Positions 45,390-57,629 of a stretch of DNA of 64,000 nt are shown here, in pieces. The notes beneath the pieces are model-generated. The model searched no databases and was not told the origin of the DNA. It was given only the letters and a program-made list of their open reading frames with translations. This DNA comes from Eutreptiella sp. 'Long Island Sound 2002' (lineage: Eukaryota; Euglenozoa; Euglenophyceae; Eutreptiales; Eutreptiaceae). Each line of letters opens with the position of its first letter. Within the stretch, counting starts at the first letter, position 1. The stretch lies in NCBI GenBank assembly GCA_964036045.1, contig OZ038382.1, positions 127,286,556-127,350,555 of the forward strand, given 5' to 3'. Made by a program: the position numbers and the translations under genes.

Positions 45390-46540
45390 CTCTTGGTCAG
45401 TAGTGGGAAGAGGTATTGTGGTGCTGGGCTAAGGTCCACGCGGCGCAGGACCCTGTTGATGGCGTGGTATCCACAGCTGAGGGGCTGTTCCGGCCTTGGG
45501 GGGGGGTCTGTTCTCGTGCCTGGGACTGCCTGGACTTGTGTGTGGGCGGTGGGGATGGCCCAGATCCAGGGCACATTCCCTGTCGACGGCCAGCAGCGCT
45601 TGAACCACTGGGTCAGGCAGAGCCCGGCGAGTTGCAGGTGGTAGCCTGCCCGCCCTGAGGTGTTTTGGGCAAGGGCGCGGGCCGGGGCTTTGTCCCCCGG
45701 CTGGAGGACGCCCCTGAGGACTTTGTGCGGGATGGTGGGGTCCCCTACTGCCCCTGGTGGGGTCGCCCCTGGTGCGAGCATGGTGTCGGTTCCGTTGACA
45801 AGCCATTGTGGGCCGGGGGATGTTGCTGTCGCGGCCACTACGTAGTAGTGCCCCCGCTCAAGGGCTGTACACCAGACGTCCGTTTGTAGGTGGGGGGGGG
45901 GGGTCGTTGTCGGGGTGGCAGGGGCCGGCGGCGCGGAGGGCGGTGTTGCGGGTTGGTGTGGTGGCCTGTTCCCACTGTTCCGGGTGGTTCGGGTCTGCTG
46001 GTTGGTCCTTCTCCGCTGGGGCTGGTTGTAGACGTGTGGTCCCTCGACGTGTGACGTTGCTGTCGTTGTCGTGTGTGAGGGCCTGGCCCCAGTCGATGGG
46101 GGGGGTACCAGACGTGCTGGCCTTGGGCGTGTTGGCTGGCTCGCCAGAGGACGAGGTCTACGAAGGCCTGTCGGAGGCCTTTGCCTGGGGTGGCTAGGTC
46201 CTGGAGGGCTTTGACGGTGAGCCCGGTCCAGCTCTCTTGTAGGCGGTACCAGCCCAGGGCAGTGTCTAAGGCCCTGCCCTGGAGGGCTGCTCGGAGGAGG
46301 TCGGGGTCGCGGATGGTGGTCGGTGTGACGGGGGGGTGCTCCGGGTCTGGGGGGGCTTGGCGGCGTAGGCTGTTGAGGTCCTGCGCGTCCACGTCGATGT
46401 ATGGGTGGTCCTGGGCGGGTCTGGTTGGGCTGGGCGGCGCCATGTGTCCCTGTGGGTGAGAGGTGGACCTTCGGGTGTCCTGGGTGCTTGTGACGGGGGG
46501 TTCTTTCGGCGGGTGGCCTTCTGGGGTGCTCCAATGGTGT
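45390..46540 (-). pseudogene. Ulp1/C48-like cysteine protease candidate
   Basis: On the - strand, helical segments typical of the entry to this fold (LRAALQGRALDTALGWYRLQ, then GLRQAFVDLVLWRASQHAQG) occur at 46320-46120. After a frame change come GHYYVVAA (about 45855) with a candidate catalytic His, WLVNGTD (about 45795) with a candidate Asp, and EQPLSCGYHAINR (about 45475) with a candidate Gln and Cys. The order H, D, Q, C is that of Ulp1/SENP and adenain proteases, which cut SUMO or viral and element polyproteins. The D-to-C distance (about 105 residues) is longer than the usual 50-60, so there may be an insertion. It lies directly after the LINE-like RNase H and tail, on the same strand. 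An OTU protease is less likely because there Cys precedes His. Confidence 0.4.
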
Positions 46541-46591
46541 CCTTGAGGCCTGCGGATGGAGATGGGGGGCGTGTTTGGGGTGCGGACCAGG

Positions 46592-48200
46592 TTAGTGGAC
46601 TTCTGGGTCATGCAAGGCATGGTAATGGATGAGAGGCAGCATGTGGTCACTGGCGTCGGGATCGGTGAGTTGCTCCGTGTGTGTCAGCAGGGAGTGTTTG
46701 CGCTGTACCATTGGGGCCGCTGCTCTGCGGACTGTTTCTAGCTGGAGGTGCGCTGCTGCCCCCATCGGGTTTTTCGCGTGTGCTGTGAGGTGTTGCTGTA
46801 GGGCCTGTGTCACCGCCCCTCTCATAGTGGCTTCCTTGACTAGGGGATCACTGAAGAGGTGTTCGGTGGCCTGGTGTGTGTGGCTGTGGGTTGGCCAGCC
46901 TTCGTGTTGCTGTAAGGCTTCCCCCGGGGACCAGCCCACTAGTGTGTCCCTGCCCGTATGGAGGGGGCATATCTTGAAGTGTTCCCAGTCCTCCGGGGTG
47001 GTGTGGGCGCACAGGCAGCGGGTGTGTTCTTCCGGGACGTGGATGTGCTTGCGGGCGAGCCATCTGGCGACCCTGGTCAGGAGTGGTAGTTGCTCCCTGA
47101 GGAGCTGGATGCGTCGTTTCTGCAGGTGGGCTCGGATGCACGCTTGGCGTAGCGCCGAGTGGTAGAGGGGGACTGTCAGTTTTTCCCGGAGCTCTTGGAT
47201 GTGCGCTCGGCTGTCTGTGTCACGGAGCATGCGGGCGAGATGTTGGATGGGGTGGGGGTAATCGTATGCTCTGTCGTGTGAGGTATAGGGGGCGTCCTCC
47301 GGCACCCAGTCCGGGGTCCGATGGGGCTCCGGTTTGGGGGGTATGTGTTGGAGGTGTGTGTGGTTTCGGTCGAGGTCGGGCACCTGGAGGGACTGCAGGT
47401 GCGTAGTGCGCTGGTGTACTGCCTGGATGTCGACCTTGCCATTTCTGTATTGTCGCCTGTGGGACTCTTGTTTTACCATGCGAAGTTGCACGTAGGGGAG
47501 AAGGCTGTGGAGGGCTTTCGGGAGCAGCAGTGCTTTGGTGCCGAGGCTCGTCGCGGTGGCTTTGTGGAGTGGTTGTCTTGCTATGCGGGGGAGTAGGTGT
47601 GTGTCGACAGTGGCGTCCACTACGAACCGGAACCGGACGACGTGCGGGAGGTGGGCGTGTAGGTTGGTCATGGCCCCCAGCTCCCCGTGGGAGGAGGCCC
47701 CGTAGGTTGCCGTGGCCGCTGTGGTGGTCAATGTGGTAGTGTTCCCCGGTGTGGGTCAGTTGCAGAGTGGCCCCCCCGGTGATGGGCGTGAGGGCGGATT
47801 CGCCTGAGGCGTCGGTGAAGAAAAGCAGACTCGCTGGTGATGGCTGTGGGCGGCGGCATGGGTTCACTGGCAGGTAGGCGTATATGGCGAGGCCCGTTGT
47901 GAGGTTGGCCACCGGGGTTGTGGGCTGCAGGATGGGGGTCGCGTACACCCCTATCTCTGTTGAGATGATGCGCTTCGCGTGGGGGGACATGGCTTTGAGT
48001 CCTTGTTCTGGTTGTCCTTGTGTGAGGTAGGAGTAGATGTAGTGGAGGATGTACGCCCTGTCCTGGTTAAGGTCGCGGCATGTGAGGGCTTTCTGTTCGG
48101 TGTTCCGGTGTGTGACAGGAGTGGTGCAGCGAATAGTAGGGGTGCTCCTGCTTGCCTGTTCTGCCTGGTTCGTACATTCTGTAATGGATGGCGATTTCTG
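46592..48200 (-). pseudogene. LINE-like RNase H domain and zinc-finger tail
   Basis: Read on the - strand in two frames. LLFFTDASGES (about 47825-47795) is the first RNase H motif with its Asp. After a frame change near 47730, GASSHGELGAM (about 47700) holds the Glu motif, FRFVVDATVDTHLL (about 47610) the second Asp, and QYRNGKVDIQA (about 47450) the last motif with its Asp. Further on, RCLCAHTTPEDWEHFKICP (about 46985) is the Cys/His tail common at the C-terminus of LINE reverse transcriptases (zf-RVT type). The stop is at 46592. RNase H removes the RNA strand during target-primed reverse transcription. The polymerase palm with its YxDD motif is not in the window; the upstream side is cut off by satellite at about 49.1 kb. 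Confidence 0.6.
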
Positions 48201-49115
48201 CAGGGTCGGTGCGGGGCCAGGGAGGCGTTGTGGTGAATAGCCACCGGGGTTTGTGGTCCGGGTTCCACGCCACCGTGGGGTTCGCATCGGTGCGGTGGAA
48301 CCATGGGGCCGCCCATGCGTAGGCCTGTCGCGGCAGGTGGGCTGTGGGGCTGGTGTGGTGGCGTGCTATGAGGTGCAATAGGGGCCATGGTGTGGTCGGT
48401 GCATTTGGGTCACAGGCCAAATATGTGCGTGGCATGCGCTGGGAGTCGTGGGGGACCTTTGGTAGGTCTTGGGCGGTCATGTGGTGTTTTGGTATGCGCC
48501 ATTTTGCCTCGTGGAGGATGACGGTGGTCTGTGTGGGTTTGGCGTCGTTCGGGGCCAGTAGTAGGGTTATCGGTTGGGCCGGGCCTGTCACCGGGGGGAC
48601 GGGTTCCTGATTCGAGCCGGTGGGTGTGTAGGGCGGTGTCGCTGGGAAGGGACAGGGGTGTTGCTTTTTGAAGTCCCTGTGGGCTGCCTTCATGTCTTGG
48701 CTTCCCGGCAGAATGTGCCCTGCTGCTCGTGCCTTCTGTGTGAGGTACTGGCCGAAGAGGCGGTATTGAGGCCATTCTGGAAGTTGTAGGAAGGCGTTGT
48801 GGTGTGACCTGCTGCGGTGAAGGACATGCATTTACGGGGAGGGTGACGTATACTACTCTGATGCAGGCCCCTACGAGGTCTATGCTGTCGATGGTGCCTT
48901 TGGGGTGATGGTGGAGGTCCCCGCAGAGGACCGCAAGGGGTCCTTCCTCCGGGCATGTGTGTTTGGTGACTATGGCGTGGTGCGGGGAGGGGAGTAGAAG
49001 CTGCAGGTGGTTCCACAGGCGTGTGTTGATGCTGGTGGGCATGCTCGTCTGCTGGAGTATCCAGTGTCGGCATGTGTTGCAGGCCTGTTGTGCGCCTTGG
49101 AGGCAGATCGTGGCA
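48201..49115 (-). pseudogene. Upstream part of the LINE-like ORF (no recognisable RT)
   Basis: The - strand is open from the satellite edge with CXXC-type ACNTCRHWI, then PLAVLCGDLHHHPKGTIDSI and GACIRVVYVTLPVN. After a frame change come FLQLPEWPQYRLFGQYLTQK and PITLLLAPND. GDLHHHP looks slightly like the GDxNxxP loop of APE endonucleases, but no other APE motif is present and I do not call it. The most likely reading is the thumb/connection region between a lost reverse-transcriptase palm and the RNase H. Confidence 0.35.
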
Positions 49116-52100
49116 ATTTCATAGGAGTGGAATGTTTCTTTTGTGTTTCACATGAAGCTTTGATGTGGGGGGGATCCATTTTATGATTTTCCACCATGTT
49201 TCATTGTCAGTTCCTAACCCTATACCCATAGAACTGGAATTTTCATTTTGTGTCCCACATGAAGTTGTAATGTGGGCAGGATCCATTTTAGGATTTCCCA
49301 CCATGTGACATAGTCAATTCCTAACCCTATACCCATAAGATTGGAACGTTACTTTTGTGCCCCACATGAAGTTTTGATTTTGGGGGGGATCCATTTTAGG
49401 ATTTCCCACCATGTCACATAGTCAGTTCCTAACCCTATACCCATAGGATTCGAATTTTTAGTTTGTGTTTCACATGAAGTTTTGATGTGGGGGAAATCCA
49501 TTTTATGATTTCCGACCATGTGACATAGTCAATTCCTAACCCTTTACCCATGGGATTGAAAGTTTTTTTTTGTGTCACACATGAACTTTTGATGTGCGGG
49601 GGATCCATTTTAGGATTTCCCACCATGTGAGATTGTCAATTCCTAACCCTATACCCAAAGGATCGGAATTTTCATTTTGTGTCCCACATGAAGTTTTGAT
49701 GTTGGGGGGATCCATCTTAGCATTTCCCACCATGTGACATAGTCAATTCCTAACCCTATACCCATAGGATTGGAATCGTTATTTTTTGTCTCACATGAAG
49801 GTTAGATATGGGGGGGATCCATTTTAGGATTTCCCACCATGTGACATAGTCAATTCCTAACCCTATACCAATAGGACTGGAATCTTCATTTTGTGTCCCA
49901 CATGAACTTTTGATGTGGGGGGGATCCATTTTAGGATTTCCCACCATGTGACATAGGCAATTCCTAACCCCATACCCATAGGATTGGAACCTTTCTTTTG
50001 TGGTCAACATGAAGTTGTGATGTTGGGGGGATCCACTTTAGGATTTCCCACCATGTGACATAGTCAATTTCTCACCCCATACCCATAGAATTCGGATATT
50101 TTTTTTGTGGCCCACTTGAAGTTTTGATGTTGGTGGGGGTCCATTTTACAATTTCCCACCATGTGACATAGTCAATTCCTGACCCTATACCCATAGGATT
50201 GGGACTTTTTCTTTGTATCCCACATGAAGCTTTGATTCGGGGGGGATCCATCTTGGGATTTCGCACCATGTGACTTAGTCAATTCCTAACCCTATACCCA
50301 TAGGATTGGAAATTTTATTTTGTGGCCCACATGAAGTTTTTATGTGGGGGGGATCCATTGTAGGATTTCCCACCATGTGACATTGTCAATTGCCAACCCT
50401 ATACCCATAGGATTGGAATTTTTATGTTGTGTCCCACCTGAAGTTTTGATGTCGGGGGGATCCGTTTTAGGATTTCCCACCATGTGACATAGTCAGTTCC
50501 TAACCCTATACCGATAGGATTGGAATGTTTATTTTGTCTCCCACATGACGTTCTGATGTGGGGGGGATCCATTTTAGGATTTCTCAACATGTGACATAGT
50601 CAATTCCTCACCCTTTACCCATAGGATTGGAACTTTTATTTTGTGTCCCACATGAAGTGTTGCTGTGGGGGGGATTTATTTTAGGATTTCCCACCATGTG
50701 CCATAGTCAATTTTTAACCCTCTACCCATAGGATTGGAATTTTCATTTTGTGTCCCTCATGAAGTCTCGATATGGGGAGGATCCATTTTAGGATTTCCCA
50801 CCTTGTGACACAGTCAATTCCTAACCCGATACCCATAAGAGTGGAACGTTTATTTTGTGTTTCACACGAAGCTTTGATGTGGGGGGGATCCAGTTTATGT
50901 TTTCCCACCATGTGACATGGTCAGTTCCTAACCCATACCCATAGGACTGGAATTTTCATTTTGTGTCCCACATGAAGTTATGATGTGGGGGGGATCCATT
51001 TTAGGATTTCCCACCATGTGACATAGTCACTTCGTAAACCTATACCCATAGGATTGGAACTTTTTTTTTGTGTCCCACATGAAGTTTTGATTGTTGGGGG
51101 GATCCATTTTAGGATTTCCCACCATGTGACATAGTCAGTTCCTAACCCCATACCCATAGGATTGGAATTTTTAGTTTCTGTCCCACATGAAGTGTTGATG
51201 TGGGGGGGTACCATTTTCTGATTTCCCACCATGTGACATTGTCAATTCCTAACCCTTTACCCATGGGATTGGAATTTTTATTTTGTGTCACACATGAAGT
51301 TTTGATGTGGGGGGGATCCATTTTAGGATTTCCCCCCATGTGAGGTTGTCAATTCCTAACCCTATACCCAAAGGATCGGAATTTTCAATTTTTGTCCCAC
51401 ATGAAGTTTTGATGTGGGGGGATCCATCTCAGCATTTCCCACCATGTGACATAGTCTATTCCTAACCCTATACCCATAGGGTTGGAATCGTTATTTCATG
51501 TCCCACATGAAGGTTAAATATGGGGGGGATTTATTTTAGGATTTGCCACCATGTGACATACTCAATTCCTAACCCTATACCCATATGATTCGAATTTTCA
51601 TTTTGTGTCCCACATGAAGTTTTGATGTTGGGGGAATACATTTTGAGATTTCCCACCATGTCACATAGTCGATTCCTAACCCTATACCAATAGAATTGGA
51701 ATCTTCATTTTGTGTTTCACATGACGTTTTGATTTGGGGGGGATCCTTTTTAGGATTTCCCACCATGTGACATAGGCAATTCCTAACCCCAAACCCATAT
51801 GATGGAATTTTCCTTTTGTGGGCAACATAAAGTTGTGATGTGGGGGGGATCCACTTCAGGATTTCCCACCATGTGATATAGTCAATTCCTGACCCTATAC
51901 CCATAGGATTGGGATTTTTACTTTGTGTCCCACATGAAGTTTTGATAGGGGGGGTATCCATTTTAGGATTTCCCACCATGTGACTTAGTCAATTCCTAAC
52001 CCTATACCCATAGGATTGGAATCTTTATTTTGTGTCCCACATGAAGGTTTTATGTGGGGGGGATCCATTGTAGGATTGCTGATCATGTGACATTGTCAAT

Positions 52101-55100
52101 TCCTGACCCTCTACCCATGGGATTAGGATTTTTACTTTGTGTCTCACATAAAGTTTTGATGTGGGGGGTATCCATTTTAGGATTTCCCACCATGTGACTT
52201 AGTCAATTCCCAACCCTATACCCATGGGATTGGAATTTTCTTTTTGTGTACGACATGAAGTTTTTTTGTGGGGGGGATCCACTGTAGGATTTCCGACCAT
52301 GTGACATTGTCAATTCCTAACCCTATACCCATAGGATTGAAATTTTTATGTTGTGTCCCACGTGACGTTTTGATGTGGGGGGGATCCATTTTAGGATTAT
52401 CCACCATGTGACATAGTCAGTTCCTAACCCTATACCGATAGGATTGGAATTTTGTCTTTGTCTCCCACATGAAGTTCTGATGTGGGGGGGATCCATTTTT
52501 GGATTTCTCAACATGTGACATAGTCAATTCCTCACCGTATACCCATAGGATTGGAATTTTGTTTTTGTGTCCCACATGAAGTGTTGCTGTAGGGGGGATC
52601 TTTTTTAGGATTTCCCACCATGTGACATAGTCAATTCCTAACCCTTTACCCATAGGATTGGAATGTTTATTTTGTGTCACACAAGAAGTTTTGATGTCGG
52701 GGTTATCCATTTTAGGATTTCCCACCATGTGACATAGTCAATTCCTAACCCTATACCGATAGGATTGGAATTTTGTCTTCGTCTCCCACATGAAGTTCTG
52801 ATGTGGGGGGGATGCATTTTGGGATTTCTCAACATGTGACATAGTCAATTCCTCACCGTATACCCATAGGATTGGAATTTTGTTTTTGTGTCCCACATGA
52901 AGTGTTGCTGTGGGGGCGATCTTTTTTAGGATTTCCCACCATGTTACATAGTCAATTCCTAACCCTTTACCCATAGCATTGGAATTTTAATTTTTTTGTG
53001 TCCCACTTGAAGTTTTGATGTGGGGGGGATCCTTTTTAGGATTTCCCACCATGTGACATACTCGATTCCTAACCCTACGTCCATAGGATTGTAAGTTTCT
53101 TTTTGTGTCCCACATGAGGTTCTCATGTGGGGGGGATCCATTTTAGGATTTCTCAACATGTGACATAGTCAATTCCTCACCCTATACCCATAAGATTGGA
53201 AATTTCATTTTATGTCCCAGATGAAGTGTTGCTGTGGGGGGGATCCATTTTAGGATTTCCCACCATGTGACATAGTCAATTCCTAACCCTATACCCATAG
53301 GATTGCAATGTCCATCTTGTGGTCCACATGAAGTGTTGATGTGGGCGGGATCCATTTTAGGATTTCCCACCATGTGACATAGTCAATTCCTAACCCTTTA
53401 CCCATAGGATTGGAATTTTCTTTTTGTGTCCCACATGAAGTTGTGATGTGGGCAGGATCCATTTTAGGATTTCTCACCATGTGACATAGTCAATTCCTAA
53501 CCCTATACCCATAGGATTGGAATTTTTATTTTCTGGCCCACATGAAGTTTTGCTGTGGGGGGGATCAGTTTTGAGATTTCCCACAAGGTGACATAGTCAA
53601 TTCCTAACCCTATACCAATAGGATTCGAATCGTTATTTTGTGTCCTACATGAAGGTTTGATGTGGGGGGGATCCTTCTTAGGATTTCCCACCATGTAACA
53701 TAGTCGATTCCTAACCCTATACCCATAGGATGGAAATTTGTTTTTGTGGCCCTTTTTAAGTTTTGATGTTGGGGGGGGGTCCATTTTAAGATTTCCCACC
53801 CTGTTACATAGTCAATTCCTAACCCTATACCCATAGGATTGGAAATTCTATTTTCTGTCCCACATGAAATGTTGATGTGGGGGCGATCCATTTTAGCATA
53901 TCTCACCATGTGACTTAGTCAATTCCTACCCCTATACCCATAGGATTGGAACTTTCATTTTCTGTCCCACAGGAAGGTTTGATGTGGGGGGATCCATTTT
54001 AGAATTTCCGACCATCTGACATAGTCAATTTCTAACCGTATACCCATATGATTGGAATTTGTATTTTGTGTCCCACATGAACTTTTGATGTGGGGGGGAT
54101 CCATTTTGGGATTTCCCACCATGTGACATAGTCAGTTCCTAACCCTATACCCATATGATTGGAATTTGTATTTTGTGTCCCACATGAACTTTTGATGTGG
54201 GGGGGATCCGTTTTGGGATTTCCCACAATGTGATATAGTCAATTCCTCCCCCTATACCGGTAGGATTGAAATTTTCTTTTTGTGTCCCACATGAAGTTTT
54301 GATGTGGGGGGGATCCACTTTAGGATTACCCACCATGTAACATAGACAATTCCTAACCCTATACCCATAGGATTGGAATTTTCATTTTGTGTCCCACACG
54401 AAGTTGTGATGGAGGGGGGATCCATTTTAGGATTTCCCACCATGTGACATAGTCAATTCCCAACCGTATGTCCATAGGATTGGAATTTTCTTTTTGTGTC
54501 CCACATGAAGTTTTGATGTGGGGGCCATCCTTTTTAGGATTTCCCACAAGGTGACATAGTCAAATCCTAATCCTGTGCGCAGAGGATTGGAATTTTGTTT
54601 CGTCCCACATGACGTTTTGATGTGGGAGGGATCCATTTTAGGATTTCCCACCATGTGACATAGTCAATTCCTAACCCTATACCCATAGGATTGGAATTTT
54701 TATTCTGTGTCCCAGATCAAGTTTTGATGTGGAGGGGATCCATTTTAGGATTTCCCACCATGTGACATAGGATTGGAATATTTTTCTTGTGTCCCACACG
54801 AGGTTTTGATGTCGGGGGGGTCCATCTTAGGATTTCCCACCATGTGACATAGTCAATTCCTAACCGTATACCCATAGGATTGGGATTCTTTGTTTGTGTC
54901 CCACATGAAGCTTTGATGTGGGGGGAAACCATTTTAGGATTTCCCACCATGTGACATAGTCGATTCCTAACCCTGTACCCATAGGATTGGAACTTTTATT
55001 TTGTGTCCCACTTGAGGGTTTGATGTGGGGTGGATCCATTTTAGGATATTCTACCATGTGACATAGTCAATTCCTAACCCTATACCCATAGGATTGGAGG

Positions 55101-56415
55101 TTTCTTCTTGGGTCCCACATGAGGTTTTGATTTGAGGGGGGGATCCATTGTAGGACTTCTCACCATGTGACATAGTCAATTCCTAACCCTATACCCATAT
55201 GATTGGAATTTCTATTTTGTGTCCCACATGAACTTTTGATGTGGGGGGGATCCATTTTGGGATTTCCCACCATGTGATATAGTCAATTCCTAACCCTATA
55301 CCCATAGGATTGGAACTTTTGGTTTGTGCCCTACATGAAGTCTTGATGTGGGGAAGATCCATTTTGGGATTTCCCACCATGTCACATAGTCAATTCCTAA
55401 CCCTATACCCATACGATTGGAAGTTTTATTTGTGTCCCACATGAAGTTTTGATGTGGGGGCATCCATTATAGGATTTCCCACCATGTGACATAGTCAATC
55501 CCTAACCCTATACCCATAGGATTTGAATTTTCATTTTGTGTCCCACATGAAGGTTTGATGTGGGGGGGATCCATTTTAGGATTTTTCACCCTGTGACATA
55601 GTCAATTCCTAACCTTATACCCATAGGATGGGAATTTCTCTTTTGTGTCCCACATGAAGGTTTGATGTGGGGGGGATCCATTTAGGATTTTCCACCATGT
55701 GACATAGTCAAGTCCTAACCCTATACCCATAGGATTGGAATTGTTTTTTTGTGTCCCACATGAAGCTTTGATGTGGGGAGGGTCCATTTTACGATTTTCC
55801 ACAATGTGACATGATCAATTCCTAACCCTATACCCATAGCATTGGACGTTTTTTTTTGTGTCCCACATGAAGTTGTGATGTAGGGGGGATCCATTCTAAG
55901 ATTTCCCACCATGTGACATAGTCAATTCCTAACCCTATACCCATAGGATTGGAATTTGTATTTTGTGTTTCACATGAGGTATTGATGTGGGGGGAATCCA
56001 TCTTAGGATCTCTTACCATGTGACATTGCCAATTCCTAACCCTCTAGCCATAGGATTGGAAGTTGTATTTTGTGTCCCACATGAAGTATTGATGTGCGGG
56101 GGGGTCCATTTTAGGATATCCCACCATGTGACATACTCGATTCCTAACCCTATACCTATAGGATTGGAATTTTTATTTTGTGACACACATGACATTTCGA
56201 TGTGGGGGGGATCCATTTTAGGATTTCCCACCACGTGACATAGTCAATTCCTAACCCTATACCGATAGGATTGGAATTTTCATTTTGTGACACACATGAA
56301 GCTTTGATGTGGGGGGGATCCATTTTGGGGATTTCCCACCATGTGACATAGTCAATCGATAACCCTATACCCCTAGGATTGGAATTTCCATTTTGTGTCA
56401 GTAAGAACAAGTGCT
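49115..56415 (-). repeat. 107-bp satellite array, about 68 copies
   Basis: The unit is 107 bp: GTGACATAGTCAATTCCTAA, CCCTATACCCATAGGATTGG, AATTTTCATTTTGTGTCCCA, CATGAAGTTTTGATGTGGGG, then GGGATCCATTTTAGGATTTC and CCACCAT. The GGATCC (BamHI) site recurs in most copies. Divergence is about 5-15 percent by eye with 1-3 bp indels. Unit length is 3n+2, so an open frame of one to two units appears once per unit on the - strand; none is called as a gene. A shortened unit lies at about 54765-54775. Confidence 0.95.
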
Positions 56416-57629
56416 TTTCCAATGCTTTAGGGTATACTTTAGTTGTATTAGAGGTGCCCTAATCACTCTTGCATTTTTATCTTAGTATTGGCCCAACCAA
56501 AATGGGTGATAACACATTTTGACCTATGGAACCAAACACTAAATCAGGATGTTGTGTGGACCCGTTAATCCCCAAGCTATAAGCTATAAAACATCTTTTC
56601 CTGGGTTGCTGAGGCACTGATATACTGAAGGCAGAGCCTATGAATTTATCTATGTTTTCTCATGAATTCTTAGCTATCCTAGTGGTATGCACCCTAGGGG
56701 GCTGGTGCACCTCATTTTGAGAGGTCCTGCGTTCAATACCCAGTCAGCCTAGCTAAGTAGGATTATCCCATGTGACATGGCAGTGACCTCAGCGCCACAA
56801 GCCATGCCACGTCAGCACCTATGGGACCCAAAAACAAAGAGTGCCCATCTCAACATGGCACCATGGATGAGAGTGAGCCCTGGGGGCAGTTTTCCAATCA
56901 GTTTTTTTCAAATATGTAAAATATTTCATCCTGAGTTGCAATGTATGCTAATTGCTGTGGTCTATTGTTGATAGTTGTCTTTATCTAACTCTTTGTGACT
57001 GCAGCCCTTCATGCTTTGATCCTGATCTTCTTCTACGTGCCTATCTCTGGCTTGGGTTATCCTCGATTGGTTGTATTTCCAAAATAAAAGATTTTCCTCA
57101 TCACAAACAAGCAGCAGGAACCCTACACCAGCAGCAAGCAGCAGGAGAGGCACAACAAACACTCAGTGTTGAAATCACTATAAAACCTTCTGGTAGCAAG
57201 TGGCAGACAGTCTCTGCGTCAAGCCACAAGGGTGAGGCGGTCGTACCGTAGACTAGCGGGAGCAATACCCGTTGTGGTGAGAGATACTCCACACGGCTGG
57301 GCAGCCCCCACAGCTGCCGCCCAAAGGAGTGGGCATGTGGCCCTACCCATGGACACATGTGGGGACACCCTCCCACCTGGGACACCTGGACCGGGTGGCC
57401 GCGACACTGCCTTCTGAAGCACCTGCGGGAGCGGCTTAAGAGGCACCTGAACTAGGGCAGTGGGAGGGACAGGACGTCCCCTTGGTAAGACCTTCTTCCT
57501 GCATGGTCAAAGAAGGCATCCCGAGCTCCCGAAGATACCTACCTACCTACCTCTCTGCGTACCGGCAGCAACCCCGTGCCGTACATCCAGTGCGCTGAGA
57601 TCTGTCATATATAAGCAAGAAGGGCGAAT
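56416..57629 (+). other. Spacer and probable retroelement leader
   Basis: No gene. 57100-57600 may be the 5' leader of the retroelement; it holds AATAAA at about 57082, CAGCAGCAAGCAGCAGGA repeats (57110-57145) and ACCTACCTACCTACCT at 57537. I could not identify an LTR or a primer-binding site. Confidence 0.3.
56668..56760 (+). repeat. tRNA-like element closed by CTTAGCTA/TAGCTAAG
   Basis: TAGTGGTATGCA (A-box-like, about 56680) and GCGTTCAATACC (B-box-like, about 56730) lie between CTTAGCTA (about 56669) and its exact reverse complement TAGCTAAG (about 56750), which could pair as an extended acceptor stem. A tRNA-derived SINE is more likely than a working tRNA. Confidence 0.35.

Noticed and set aside
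48850-48980. APE endonuclease in the LINE-like ORF
   Set aside because: Only a GDLHHHP string resembles the GDxN loop; the other catalytic motifs were not found, and the position between RT remnant and RNase H would be wrong.
49119-56422. Dozens of 60-130-residue frames on the - strand
   Set aside because: They repeat once per 107-bp satellite unit and are translations of the satellite.
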